Virus record (IMG/VR): IMGVR_UViG_3300020172_002676 | Span: 1 to 64,000 of that record | Origin: a virus | Strand: one strand, 5' to 3' | DNA length: 64,000 nt | Part shown: one piece after another, positions 1-9,152 of the stretch | Layout of the letters: each line of letters opens with the position of its first letter | How positions within the stretch are numbered: the stretch's first letter is position 1 | Position numbers and translations under genes: made by a program | The notes under the pieces: generated by a model | Databases searched by the model: none | What the model saw: only the letters and a program-made list of their open reading frames with translations | Told to the model about the DNA's origin: nothing

Positions 1-699
1 TGTTCCTGAAGAACCCGAAGTCCCATCTATTCCTGAAGAACCTGATGTTCCTGAAGAACCACTTGTACCATCTATACCTGAAGAACCTGATGTTCCTGAT
101 GAACCACTTGTTCCGTCTAATCCTGAGCTACCGCTAGTTCCTGATGAACCTGAGGTACCTGAAGAACCGCTTGTTCCATCTATACCTGAAGAACCTGATG
201 TTCCTGAAGAACCACTTGTACCGTCTGTACCACTTGAACCTGAAGTTCCTGAAGAACCACTTGTTCCATCTGTTCCTGAGCTTCCTGATGTACCACTAGA
301 ACCTGATGTTCCTGAAGAACCACTTGTACCGTCAGTCCCTGAGCTTCCTGATGTACCGCTAGTTCCTGAAGAACCACTTGTACCGCTAGTTCCTGATGTA
401 CCATCTAATCCTGATGTACCGCTAGTTCCTGATGTACCGCTAGTTCCTGATGTTCCTGATGTTCCTGATGAACCGCTTGTACCTGATGAACCGCTTGTAC
501 CTGAACTACCCGATGTTCCTGATGAACCGCTTGTACCTGAACTACCCGATGTTCCTGAAGAACCACTAGTTCCATCTATACCTGATGAACCTGATGTTCC
601 TGAAGAACCACTTGTACCGCTTGTTCCGCTTGTACCGCTAGTTCCTGAAGTTCCGCTAGTTCCTGAAGTTCCGCTCGTACCACTTGTACCACTAGTTCC
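1..699 (-). repeat. Gly-X-Y coding repeat with a 45-bp higher-order period
   Basis: The whole segment is in-frame 9-bp units coding Gly-X-Y. Aspartate-bearing triplets (GID, GLD, GTD) recur near plus-strand positions 23, 68, 113, 176, 221, 266, 329, 401 and 572. The spacings are 45, 45, 63, 45, 45, 63, 72 and 171 bp. All are multiples of 9 and five triplets is the commonest unit, so expansion by unequal exchange in 45-bp units is likely. Confidence 0.85.
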
Positions 700-1554
700 C
701 CCTGTAATTGTTATAGTAATATTTCCACTACCATTATTAACAACAGTCGCTCCGCTAAAGGTCATTCCCGTAACATTTGAAACCGTAGTTGTTCCATCTC
801 CAACAGTAAGAGGACTTCCCCCTGATGTAATTCCTGAAACACTAACATCACCACCATCACTATTATTAAGAGTTAATGTTGATGTTCCACTATCATATGT
901 TCCACCCGTAATCGTACCTGTAAATCCTGTTATTGTAACTGTTCCACCAGTACTATTATATAAATCTAATTCTTGTGTTCCCGAAAAATAGGTTCCACCT
1001 GTAATTTGAACATCACTACCCGAAAATATTCTCCATCTCGCATCATTGTAATTAACACCATTAACACCCTCAATTGTACTTCCTGTCCAAGCGTTAATGA
1101 AATTTTTACCCGCCTGAGAACGACTATTAACAACAGTATTATAATCTGTAACCGTAATTGCAGAACTACCAGTTAATCCTGTAATACCACTCCATAATAC
1201 ATCATAATTAGGGATTGAATATTGATATACAGTATCTGTTTCCTGAACATAAACTTGCATACCCAATCTTCTTCTACCTGAAGAAATATTATCAGAATTT
1301 AACGTAATAAAATCAGGTGAAAACGCAGACCCAGTACCTTTTGTAAAATTAATTGGAATTGTATTTGCAGATAATTGAATATTTGATGGATAGGTTGAAG
1401 CCGTTAATACCAAATTCAAATCATACAAATTATAAACCTCCATATGACCACCTGTTTGTAAAACAGAGAAATTAGTGCCAAAAGTACTAGTTCTTGCAAC
1501 ACTATTAGGTCCTGCTAGTTGAGATGATGATAAAGGATTTTTATATGGAAACAT
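1..1554 (-). CDS. Collagen-like tail fibre or adhesin, partial (C-terminus off the window)
   Basis: The frame opens at the ATG at 1552-1554 (starts MFPYKNPLSSSQLAG) and stays open to base 1, so 518 residues are visible and the C-terminus is missing. Residues 1 to about 285 are non-repetitive and beta-rich, with repeats of the type ITGGTYxSGT followed by LxLxNSxGG, seen in phage tail spikes and fibres. From residue 286 on, every third residue is glycine: about 77 Gly-X-Y triplets, nearly all GTS or GSS, with occasional GID, GLD or GTD. No proline or lysine is seen in the triplets. It is the most distal visible gene of the baseplate operon, as expected for a fibre. A role as fibre shaft with a receptor-binding tip beyond the window is inference. 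Confidence 0.8.
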   Translation of the reverse strand, partial: MFPYKNPLSSSQLAGPNSVARTSTFGTNFSVLQTGGHMEVYNLYDLNLVLTASTYPSNIQLSANTIPINFTKGTGSAFSPDFITLNSDNISSGRRRLGMQVYVQETDTVYQYSIPNYDVLWSGITGLTGSSAITVTDYNTVVNSRSQAGKNFINAWTGSTIEGVNGVNYNDARWRIFSGSDVQITGGTYFSGTQELDLYNSTGGTVTITGFTGTITGGTYDSGTSTLTLNNSDGGDVSVSGITSGGSPLTVGDGTTTVSNVTGMTFSGATVVNNGSGNITITITGGTSGTSGTSGTSGTSGTSGTSGTSGTSGTSGSSGTSGSSGIDGTSGSSGTSGSSGTSGSSGTSGSSGTSGSSGTSGSSGTSGTSGTSGTSGTSGTSGLDGTSGTSGTSGSSGTSGTSGSSGTDGTSGSSGTSGSSGTSGSSGTDGTSGSSGTSGSSGTDGTSGSSGTSGSSGIDGTSGSSGTSGSSGTSGSSGLDGTSGSSGTSGSSGIDGTSGSSGTSGSSGIDGTSGSSGT

Positions 1555-1585
1555 ATTTTTTTATATTTTTTTTTAAATTACATTA

Positions 1586-2650
1586 TTATGATTTAGTATC
1601 ACCCTTAACCCAAAATGTCGTAGTTAATGGTGGTCCTGATGGTTCTGAATACAATTCATTCATCCATAATACCCTATAAGTTCCTGAAGGAATTGCACAT
1701 CCACTTGGAACTATTACGTTAATACCCGCATTACCAACATCAGGTATACCATCGTTAATTATTGATGTAGAACATGCACTACCAAATCCAACATCAATTG
1801 TCATATTATTAAATACCCCACCTACACCTGCCAATGGAACCCAAACAGTATATGTGTATTGAATCGAAGGATTTACTTGTGATGTACTCACAGGGATACT
1901 ACCAAAAGTATATTGATTTTGAGGACATCCATAACCATCAACTCCCGTACCTGAAGATTGTCTAATTGGTCCTGATAATGATGATATGTTAGTTATAAAG
2001 TTACCAACAGAACCTGTCCATCCTGAATATTGAACATATATTGCCATATCGGCAGGATAATTAACCCCACCAGGAGTTCCACTATTACCCCATCCAAAGA
2101 ATGATGTTGCTCCAGCATCAAACATAAACTGACCTAAATCATTTAATGATGTACTATCTTGTGGTTCAGGGAATAAGTAAGCACTGAATGGTGCTGAACT
2201 TGGTGTTGGCGTATTTGTTGGTGTAACTGTCGGGGTTGGTGTTTGAGTTGGTGTTTGAGTTGGAGTTTCTGTATTTGTTGGTGTAGGAGTTGGTGATATT
2301 CCTGGTGTTGGTGTAATACTTGGCGTTACAGTGTTAGTTGGTGTTGGTGTTGGAGTTTGACTTGTTGGTGTTGGTGTTGGAGTTTGACTTGTCGGTGTAA
2401 CCGTTGGTGTTGGTGTAGGCGTTGGTGTTGTACATTCTATATTCACTACAACACCATTTAACATTTGGGTTCTTGTTTGTGCAGAATAATATATTACATC
2501 ATCAAGATAAACGTTAAATGGCCCTAAAGCATTTGAATTAGAAGCAAGTCTTACAATATATGATGTACACCCACTTATATTAAGTTGTTGCTCAATTTCA
2601 TTATTACAACCTACCGCAATATTAGTGACAAGAATAGTATATATAGTCAT
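1586..2650 (-). CDS. Virion protein with Thr-Pro linker, probable tail fibre or adhesin
   Basis: 354 aa, not recognised as a named family. Residues 1-73 form a small Cys-containing domain. Residues 74-152 are a low-complexity Thr/Pro linker ([21 protein letters not shown]). Residues 153-354 form a C-terminal domain that is probably beta-rich, with aromatics and several cysteines. A stiff TP linker between two globular domains is typical of surface-exposed adhesins. The N-terminal domain shares the pattern P-x-NV-(Y/F)-L-x-DV with the 97-aa protein encoded just upstream in the operon. A TATTTAT element lies 16 bp before the ATG. Secretion is not indicated, since no signal peptide is visible. 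A role as a distal tail protein is inferred from position. Confidence 0.6.
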   Translation of the reverse strand: MTIYTILVTNIAVGCNNEIEQQLNISGCTSYIVRLASNSNALGPFNVYLDDVIYYSAQTRTQMLNGVVVNIECTTPTPTPTPTVTPTSQTPTPTPTSQTPTPTPTNTVTPSITPTPGISPTPTPTNTETPTQTPTQTPTPTVTPTNTPTPSSAPFSAYLFPEPQDSTSLNDLGQFMFDAGATSFFGWGNSGTPGGVNYPADMAIYVQYSGWTGSVGNFITNISSLSGPIRQSSGTGVDGYGCPQNQYTFGSIPVSTSQVNPSIQYTYTVWVPLAGVGGVFNNMTIDVGFGSACSTSIINDGIPDVGNAGINVIVPSGCAIPSGTYRVLWMNELYSEPSGPPLTTTFWVKGDTKS

Positions 2651-2666
2651 CTGCTGTTTTTATTAA

Positions 2667-2673
2667 ATAAATA
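2667..2673 (-). promoter_or_regulatory. TATTTAT element (candidate phage promoter)
   Basis: TATTTAT on the coding strand, ending 16 bp before the ATG of the 354-aa gene, in one of the few gaps (100 bp) of this operon. It is one of a recurrent set of the same element. Confidence 0.4.
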
Positions 2674-2750
2674 CCACAGATATAATATTTACATTACTAT
2701 TTTGAGAAAAAACTAATTTTATATTAAACTACACCTACGATTGTCGTATA

Positions 2751-3044
2751 TTATTGGATTGTCACAACACACGATGTTAATTCAAATATAATTTCAAACG
2801 CACATCCATAAGTACATTCCAATATTTTAAATAATTCACACCCATTGTCATCAACTAATAATAACATAACTTCAGGTGCCGTCTCAAAAATTGGGGGGAT
2901 TGTTATATTATATTGTTGTGCGGGAGGAACAGGACCAGGGTCTATTGTTCCAAGAAAAGTTTGATTATTACCATAAACATCCGCAAGAAATACGTTGATT
3001 GGGTAGGTTGCCCCCGATATATTTTCAATTCTAATTTGTACCAT
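2751..3044 (-). CDS. Small virion-associated protein, unknown
   Basis: 97 aa, not recognised. It is a compact, probably beta-sandwich protein. The stretch YPINVFLADVYGNNQ matches the pattern of the N-terminal domain of the adjacent 354-aa protein ([15 protein letters not shown]), so the two may be paralogous adaptor domains. It has four cysteines near the C-terminus. It is separated by 6 bp from the upstream SprB-repeat gene and is probably co-transcribed with it. Its position between two adhesin-like genes suggests an attachment or capping module. No catalytic motif is visible. Confidence 0.5.
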   Translation of the reverse strand: MVQIRIENISGATYPINVFLADVYGNNQTFLGTIDPGPVPPAQQYNITIPPIFETAPEVMLLLVDDNGCELFKILECTYGCAFEIIFELTSCVVTIQ

Positions 3045-3050
3045 TTTATT

Positions 3051-5204
3051 TTATAATATTATACCACAATCAGAACACATAATGTCATAAACAATTAATA
3101 ATTCAATAACGATTTCTTGTCCGTTTAATGAATCGTTATTTGGATTAGTACTGATTGTTATTAGATTATTTATAGCATCAATAGTTACATCACCAATACC
3201 AGGTATTGTATTTAATAAATCAACAACCGTATCATAATAAAGATTATCGCTTGGCGCCGAAACTAATGATGTTGATGTGAAAAACTCTTCGCTTGTGGTT
3301 AAACCTAAAGGATTTACAGAAACTTTAACACTAAAAGTTGCTGAAACTAAATTACATCCAGTACTACCTGATGTTAAATCTTTATATCCATCATTCAACA
3401 TTACCTGTAAACTACATTTTGATGTTGAATTAACACTAAAAGGCTCAGAACCCATAACATATGTTTGATACGATACATAAGTGGCATCACAAGTAATAGT
3501 CGTTGTTCTTTTTAATGAACATCCCGTATCATCAATAATGGTTAAACTATATGTCCCACCACTTAAACCATCAACGGTTATTTGTTGTGGATTACCTAAA
3601 ACATTGTCCGACCAATAGTATGTAAATGGCGGTGTTCCTGAAGATATAAACGCTGTTAACATCCCATCACTACCACTACCACAAGAAGTACTATATAAAC
3701 TATAATCTAATGGAGAACTTCCAACAACATAAACTTGAGCCGTTTGAGTACATCCAGTCGCATCCGATACAGATACTGTATGTTGTCCTGAAGAAACATT
3801 ATTAAATGTTATGGCAGATAAACTACTATTAAAAACACTAACAAAACCATTATCTAAAGAATAATTATATGGTGCCAATCCTCCTTCACTTTTGGTGATT
3901 AAAATAGACCCATTATTTTGATTACAAGTTGTTCCTGTAGTTTGAGTAGAGATTGTAAAAGTATCTGTGGCGAATAAGGTAACCTCACTCATATAGTAAC
4001 ATCCTGAATCATCTTGTACTGCAATACTATAAGTCCCTGAAGATAAATTTTGAAATTTTTGAGCGGTTTGACTACTACTAATATTTGATGTGTCCCCATT
4101 AGGATATATTATGGTATATGTGTATGGTGATGTTCCACCATTAACTGCAATCATAATTGAACCATCAGTACTTGAACAAGTAGACCCTTGAGAGCTAACG
4201 CTAACTGAAGCAATTCCTAACGGTGTTAACAAACTTGTATTCGCAATAAAAGTACAGAAAGCGGCGTCCGTAACTTGAAAACCATAATTTCCTGCAGATA
4301 ATCCAGATATTGACCACGAGGTCCCATATTGTATTACAACATTTCCTGTTGATGCAGAATAATAGTATGGTGCAGTACCACCTGTTATTTGAATTGTAAT
4401 AGTACCATCAGCAGCAAAACAACTAGGTTGGGTTACAGTAAAAACACCTAACCCAATAACAGGAACATCAACAATTTCAGCACTGGTTGTTAATGAACAT
4501 CCATAACTATCAGTCACCGTAACAGAATAATTCCCACTTGTTAAACCAGTAATATAACTATTTGTTTCTCCATTACTCCACAAATATCCAAATGGTGCAG
4601 TACCTGTCTGTCCTGTTACCGTAATTTTACCCATTGGGGTTCCACCACAACTTGAATTTGGTACGGTATATAACCCATAACTTAAAGTATTAGAATCTTG
4701 AATAATAAATGTTTGACTTTGTCCTGTACATCCTCCCAAATCCTGAGCAACCATATAATAAGTTCCTGCGGTTAAATTACCAAATATTATTGTAGATGTA
4801 TTTGTATTTGCCGAAGCAATATATGTATCATCTGATAAATAAAGATAAAAATTAGTTGACGAATAATCCGATGAAGAAGTTCCTGTAACTATACCATTAT
4901 TTAATGAACACGTAGTTCCTTGTACACCCAAAATATTTGCACAAACACCTGACGATACTGGTATATTAATATAAAAACTTTGATTTACGGGTACTGTACT
5001 ATCATTAACCTCTAATCCATAGGTATATGCACTTAATCCCGTCCTTACTGAAGGTAATAGAGTGACAACATCTGCCCCCAAATTAGGGTCAACCCAATTT
5101 ACTGTATATGGTGGAGTACCACCGACAAATGATATAGATATTGACCCAACATTTGTATTTGAACAATCTCCAGTTACTGATATATTATAATTAAATGCTG
5201 ACAT
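3051..5204 (-). CDS. SprB-repeat virion adhesin
   Basis: About 717 aa. About seven repeats of the SprB type follow one another, each with a glycine-rich GG(T/S)xPY or GTAPF turn, an aromatic YxW or YxY strand, and a closing (G/S)(T/N)YS(V/L)xVxDxxGC signature. Examples are GNYSVTVTDSYGC and GTYSLTIIDDTGC. SprB repeats are known from the gliding adhesin of Flavobacterium and relatives. The last 130 residues differ and end in a Cys-rich tail. An in-frame start 12 bp further up (5216) would overlap the preceding gene. The ATG at 5202-5204 sits 2 bp after that gene's stop and is preferred. A role in binding the host surface is inference from repeat type and position. Confidence 0.7.
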   Translation of the reverse strand: MSAFNYNISVTGDCSNTNVGSISISFVGGTPPYTVNWVDPNLGADVVTLLPSVRTGLSAYTYGLEVNDSTVPVNQSFYINIPVSSGVCANILGVQGTTCSLNNGIVTGTSSSDYSSTNFYLYLSDDTYIASANTNTSTIIFGNLTAGTYYMVAQDLGGCTGQSQTFIIQDSNTLSYGLYTVPNSSCGGTPMGKITVTGQTGTAPFGYLWSNGETNSYITGLTSGNYSVTVTDSYGCSLTTSAEIVDVPVIGLGVFTVTQPSCFAADGTITIQITGGTAPYYYSASTGNVVIQYGTSWSISGLSAGNYGFQVTDAAFCTFIANTSLLTPLGIASVSVSSQGSTCSSTDGSIMIAVNGGTSPYTYTIIYPNGDTSNISSSQTAQKFQNLSSGTYSIAVQDDSGCYYMSEVTLFATDTFTISTQTTGTTCNQNNGSILITKSEGGLAPYNYSLDNGFVSVFNSSLSAITFNNVSSGQHTVSVSDATGCTQTAQVYVVGSSPLDYSLYSTSCGSGSDGMLTAFISSGTPPFTYYWSDNVLGNPQQITVDGLSGGTYSLTIIDDTGCSLKRTTTITCDATYVSYQTYVMGSEPFSVNSTSKCSLQVMLNDGYKDLTSGSTGCNLVSATFSVKVSVNPLGLTTSEEFFTSTSLVSAPSDNLYYDTVVDLLNTIPGIGDVTIDAINNLITISTNPNNDSLNGQEIVIELLIVYDIMCSDCGIIL

Positions 5205-5206
5205 TA

Positions 5207-8200
5207 TTAGATACAATTTATATTAATGTTTATTCCTACATCTAATGTAACTGTTTCAGATATATTTTCAATAGACCCACTTAAGCTAAACACCGTTAAT
5301 TTTAAGTAATTTAAACAAGGAGCTACCCCCTCGTCACAATTTAAAGTATATCCATACCCATAATTGTATAAATTTGGTAGATACTCAACAAGAGCATTTC
5401 TCCATTCCAAATTTGTAGGAACATCTGATAATCCATATCCAGTATAAAATGATTGTTGGATTATTATTTCACCACCAATTCTTAAATCAACAAACCACTC
5501 ACTTAACACGGAATTTTGAACACATTCGGTTAGTGTTAATCCGCTTTCGGCTAACATATTATTAACTCTATTAACAAGAATACTATTAAAATTTGACACA
5601 TCAATATCACCATTTAACCAAGGATATATATAAAAATCGGTGTATTTTGACGAACAAGTACTATCAAAAATATTAGATATGATATAACAAGGATTGACAG
5701 GAACTGGAATAAATTGACATCCCCTTTGTCTTCTATAAACAAACTTTTCTTTATTAAAAATAGAGTTTTCAAGTTTGGTACCACCATTCCATATTGTGGT
5801 TGCAGGTATCATTTGTTCAATTAACTTAGTCCAATATGGACCAATACCATTTACATAATCAATAAGTTTTTGGTATGTATATTGATTATTTGGTATTCCA
5901 ACCGTTTGTTCTGACTCAATATATTTCCAAAATACTGATTGTAGGTTTGGATAACCTCCAGTTTTACCATCAAAAATATATTGTCTATCTCTAACATTAA
6001 TCATATTCTCCCAAAAAGTTTGGTAAAACTCAAAAAATGTTTTCTTTTTTGGTTCAGGATTAATATATGTCGGTTGAAACCCACCAGGGACTGGATAATT
6101 AATAGTATATCCTGTTTCAGGAATTGGGTAATCATACTTTCGTGATTGGTCCCAAACATCATAACTAATCCCTTGAGCAGGGTTTAAAAATATGTCCACA
6201 TTTTTAACATTCAATACTAATTTTTCATTATCAACAAAATAATAAGCATTATAATCACCTTCAGTTGATACTCTAATTTTAGTATCGTCAGATAACCAAG
6301 ATTTATTATTATCCACAACTTTTTGAAGTTTAAATCCTTCCGTCATATATGGGAATTCTCTAAACCTATTCAAATATGGTTGACCATAAGTAAATGGTGT
6401 CAATTGTGTTTGGATATCATAATTTTGACCTGTATATACATTACCTGTAAGTACAACTTGGTCAGGACTTCTATGCTGTGGTGTTTGTTCATACCAACCA
6501 GCACCTATTTGGAAAAAATACGATTCAGTGTTAAGTGGTGCCTTTGGATATCCTTCAATATCAATTGGATAATCCACTAATCTAATATTTGTATCTTGAT
6601 ATGTTGTACTTGATGTAAATGCCGTAAATAATTGACCACTAACTTTAAAAGTACTATTAGGTAAGTAACTCGGTGTTTGACTTGCATATGTACCACCCGA
6701 TATATTTGCCCATTGAGTGTAAAATTGGTCTAAATTAATTCTTTGGTCGGCTAAATAAATGTGTTCATTATATTCTATTAACGAATCGGGTGCTCCAATC
6801 AATCTTAATAAAAATTCAACTGACCTTCTTGTTCCTTTTGATTTAAAAAGATATGATGCGTTTAAGATTAAGTTTCTATAATACGAATAGTTTAATTCTG
6901 TTGGCGTAAGTGCTCTTGCATATCCTGGATATGTTGGTGTTGATGTATTACCAAAAACTGAAGATAAGAAATCTTCATTGGTGATTGGTGAAAAATTAGA
7001 AGACCATCCCAATGTTCTCGCAAGATTAACTAATAACTCTGAAGGTATATCATTTGATGGGTTATAATTAACAGAGTTCATATAAGCTAACCCGTCAATA
7101 AATTGTTTAACCTCATCAAAACTTCTACCGTAAATTTGAAATACTTTTTCAACTTTTTGACCTAAAGTATCAAATTCTTTTAATGAATCTGTAACCAAAA
7201 ATCTTGAAATTAAATTTGTTTTAAATGAATCTAAATTAATTGCAATTTCTTGTATTTGTTCCAAATAAGAATCAAATAAAAATGAACGAATATCTAAATT
7301 CCAAACACCTTGTTTTGGCCAAGTAACTTGTTGGTAATCCGTATATGTTTGTCCATATTCATTTTGTTGTGGAACTTGGAATACCGCAGTATATTCTGGT
7401 CTAACCAATCTATTAACTAAAAATTGTTCAACTTCGTCAAACGATTCTAAAAAAGTTTTATCAACAATATAATCGTTTGGTCTTACTTGAAAATCTTCAT
7501 TGGTTGTTGTTGCGGTTGTTCCAAAAGGCGCTCCCGAAACATAAAATTGTATGTATCCTGAAGACAATGTTTCCGATGGGGTAAAAGATACCACCTCAAA
7601 TATATTGTCATTAATACTAACACAATAATCTAAATAGGTATTATATAGATTTCTATATGGTGAAGTAACTAACTCCCTTACTGATAAATTAGTTGTTGCA
7701 CTAATGGAATAATCAATATCAAATGGATTAACTATCCTATCAACATTAATCTTAAAATAAGTTTCGTTTATTTCACTATCATAAACAATATCATAAGCAG
7801 TATTTCCTGTAACATAATTAGGATTACTAAACATAATATCCAAAGATGCTGGAAAATAATTGATAATTTTGGTTATTGACACACTAAATCTTTTTGCCAA
7901 TGAACCATACATTGAAAAGTTAAGAACCTGAGATACGTCATAATTTGGATAAACCCTAAATTGTTTCGCAAGGATTTCCCTGCTCTCATCTAAACTACCA
8001 ATATCTAACATATCCAATGAGATTGGTTCAGAGAACGCCCCTACATTGAATTTTCTATTAACCTTTTCCGTAACACCTGTGGTAAATTCAAAATTACCTT
8101 GCGTAAGTCCTCCACCCTCAACAGTTTGTAATCCTACAATGTTGTCAGAAAAAGTACCCGCCCCATTACCAGGTCTCGGAGGGTAAAAGTATTTAGTATT

Positions 8201-8218
8201 TTTTATATCTACCGCCAT
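5207..8218 (-). CDS. Large baseplate protein with tail protein I (gpI)-like motif
   Basis: 1003 aa. Around residues 389-480 it carries features of phage tail protein I: LLVNLARTLGW, then a helical stretch, then KSKGTRRSVEFLLRLIG, which resembles the (H/K)xxKGTxxAVxxxL motif of P2 gpI-type baseplate proteins. The flanking parts are long and beta-rich and not recognised. A Cys cluster lies at about 830-850. gpI-type proteins connect the baseplate wedge to the fibres, and this gene sits between wedge genes and fibre genes, which fits. It begins with TAATG coupling to the upstream 302-aa gene (1-bp overlap), so translation is probably coupled. The length far exceeds typical gpI (about 200 aa), so any homology covers only the middle. 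Confidence 0.55.
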   Translation of the reverse strand: MAVDIKNTKYFYPPRPGNGAGTFSDNIVGLQTVEGGGLTQGNFEFTTGVTEKVNRKFNVGAFSEPISLDMLDIGSLDESREILAKQFRVYPNYDVSQVLNFSMYGSLAKRFSVSITKIINYFPASLDIMFSNPNYVTGNTAYDIVYDSEINETYFKINVDRIVNPFDIDYSISATTNLSVRELVTSPYRNLYNTYLDYCVSINDNIFEVVSFTPSETLSSGYIQFYVSGAPFGTTATTTNEDFQVRPNDYIVDKTFLESFDEVEQFLVNRLVRPEYTAVFQVPQQNEYGQTYTDYQQVTWPKQGVWNLDIRSFLFDSYLEQIQEIAINLDSFKTNLISRFLVTDSLKEFDTLGQKVEKVFQIYGRSFDEVKQFIDGLAYMNSVNYNPSNDIPSELLVNLARTLGWSSNFSPITNEDFLSSVFGNTSTPTYPGYARALTPTELNYSYYRNLILNASYLFKSKGTRRSVEFLLRLIGAPDSLIEYNEHIYLADQRINLDQFYTQWANISGGTYASQTPSYLPNSTFKVSGQLFTAFTSSTTYQDTNIRLVDYPIDIEGYPKAPLNTESYFFQIGAGWYEQTPQHRSPDQVVLTGNVYTGQNYDIQTQLTPFTYGQPYLNRFREFPYMTEGFKLQKVVDNNKSWLSDDTKIRVSTEGDYNAYYFVDNEKLVLNVKNVDIFLNPAQGISYDVWDQSRKYDYPIPETGYTINYPVPGGFQPTYINPEPKKKTFFEFYQTFWENMINVRDRQYIFDGKTGGYPNLQSVFWKYIESEQTVGIPNNQYTYQKLIDYVNGIGPYWTKLIEQMIPATTIWNGGTKLENSIFNKEKFVYRRQRGCQFIPVPVNPCYIISNIFDSTCSSKYTDFYIYPWLNGDIDVSNFNSILVNRVNNMLAESGLTLTECVQNSVLSEWFVDLRIGGEIIIQQSFYTGYGLSDVPTNLEWRNALVEYLPNLYNYGYGYTLNCDEGVAPCLNYLKLTVFSLSGSIENISETVTLDVGINININCI

Positions 8219-9126
8219 TAACCCGTTATGTTTGTGAAGTTTTTGCTAAAATCTATATTATTGTTTCTATTTTGTCTAACCTCATAAAGTAATGCGTTAA
8301 ATTGGTCTCTAATCTCATATAAGTTGTATTGTCTATATATGTTATTTTGAGAGTCATAAATTGTATAGATACCATCATCAATTGATTTGGTTTGATTACC
8401 ATAAAGAGCGATTGCAAGAGATGAAATATCGTATTCAACCATTTCTATTTCCAATGTTACAGGATTAAAAAATGTATTTGAAATAATTATATTTTGATTT
8501 GGTTGTCCAATATAAGGTGTTGCATTTGGCTTATTTGTTGGTGACGATGACGGTGATAAAGTTAAGAATATTAAATTTGAATCCCCATCAACATATCTAT
8601 ATCTTATAGATTTTTGAGTTGTGTTAACTTGGTTAGTTACAATTGGCTCACAAAAGAATGATGATGTTATTACTCTAAAAAAGTTAGGTATTTTTGAGCC
8701 GTCAGCATTTAAGTATTCTATTCTAAATCCAACTAAACCTTGTTGAACAAATTTATTTTGGTATTGTTGTGGGACATTAGTAATATCAATCACAATACCC
8801 TTAACATTAGGTAATGCACTTAAAACACCGCAATCAGTAATCTTAGTTCTTATTTGTGCTGGTCTTAAATATAATGTATAAAACCCTGTAGATGTAAATT
8901 GGTCAGCAGGTAATGTTAAATTATATAACCCACCTAATACCTCAACTCCGTTGTTTCCACCAGTTTGAGTATTATTAAAATAAGGTTTTAATACTGTTTG
9001 AGAGTCAAGTTGTGTTAGCACAAAATTATTCGTCACATCTCGCGATGGTGTGTAATTGAGTATAATCTGAACATCTTCAGGACTAACATCTGAAGGTCTT
9101 ATTGTTCCGTAGCTTCCAATTGCCAT
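8218..9126 (-). CDS. Baseplate-region structural protein, unknown
   Basis: 302 aa, not recognised. Its composition (many Asn, Gln, Thr, Tyr, no long helices) is like its neighbours and typical of virion proteins. It has no visible membrane segment or catalytic motif. A Ser/Pro/Asn-rich turn (about SPSSSPTNKPN) divides it into two halves. It starts 17 bp after a TATTTAT element and ends in a TAATG overlap with the 1003-aa baseplate gene, which argues for a shared complex. A second frame inside it is a shadow. Confidence 0.55.
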   Translation of the reverse strand: MAIGSYGTIRPSDVSPEDVQIILNYTPSRDVTNNFVLTQLDSQTVLKPYFNNTQTGGNNGVEVLGGLYNLTLPADQFTSTGFYTLYLRPAQIRTKITDCGVLSALPNVKGIVIDITNVPQQYQNKFVQQGLVGFRIEYLNADGSKIPNFFRVITSSFFCEPIVTNQVNTTQKSIRYRYVDGDSNLIFLTLSPSSSPTNKPNATPYIGQPNQNIIISNTFFNPVTLEIEMVEYDISSLAIALYGNQTKSIDDGIYTIYDSQNNIYRQYNLYEIRDQFNALLYEVRQNRNNNIDFSKNFTNITG

Positions 9127-9143
9127 TTGTTTCTTTTTATTTT

Positions 9144-9150
9144 ATAAATA
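9144..9150 (-). promoter_or_regulatory. TATTTAT element (candidate phage promoter)
   Basis: On the coding strand it reads CTATTTATAAAATAAA and ends 17 bp before the ATG of the 302-aa gene, inside a 26-bp gap. It may be an internal start within the baseplate operon. Confidence 0.35.
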
Positions 9151-9152
9151 GT

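Noticed and set aside
180-404. 74-aa reading frame rich in HQEL/VVLQE
   Set aside because: Alternate frame of the Gly-X-Y repeat. Its regularity is a by-product of the coding repeat.
1-699. Evenly spaced short repeats that could be read as a CRISPR array
   Set aside because: The spacing is a multiple of 9 bp, the units are translated in frame as Gly-X-Y, and there are no unique spacers.
2190-2440. Tandem GT-rich repeat
   Set aside because: It codes the Thr/Pro linker of the 354-aa protein. No independent structure is needed to explain it.
1586-2650. Possible diversity-generating retroelement target (adhesin with variable C-terminus)
   Set aside because: No reverse transcriptase, template repeat or variable repeat was seen in the window.
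2736-2748. Small palindrome TACGA-TTG-TCGTA after the 97-aa gene
   Set aside because: Only a 5-bp stem and no T-run in the transcribed direction. Too weak to call a terminator.
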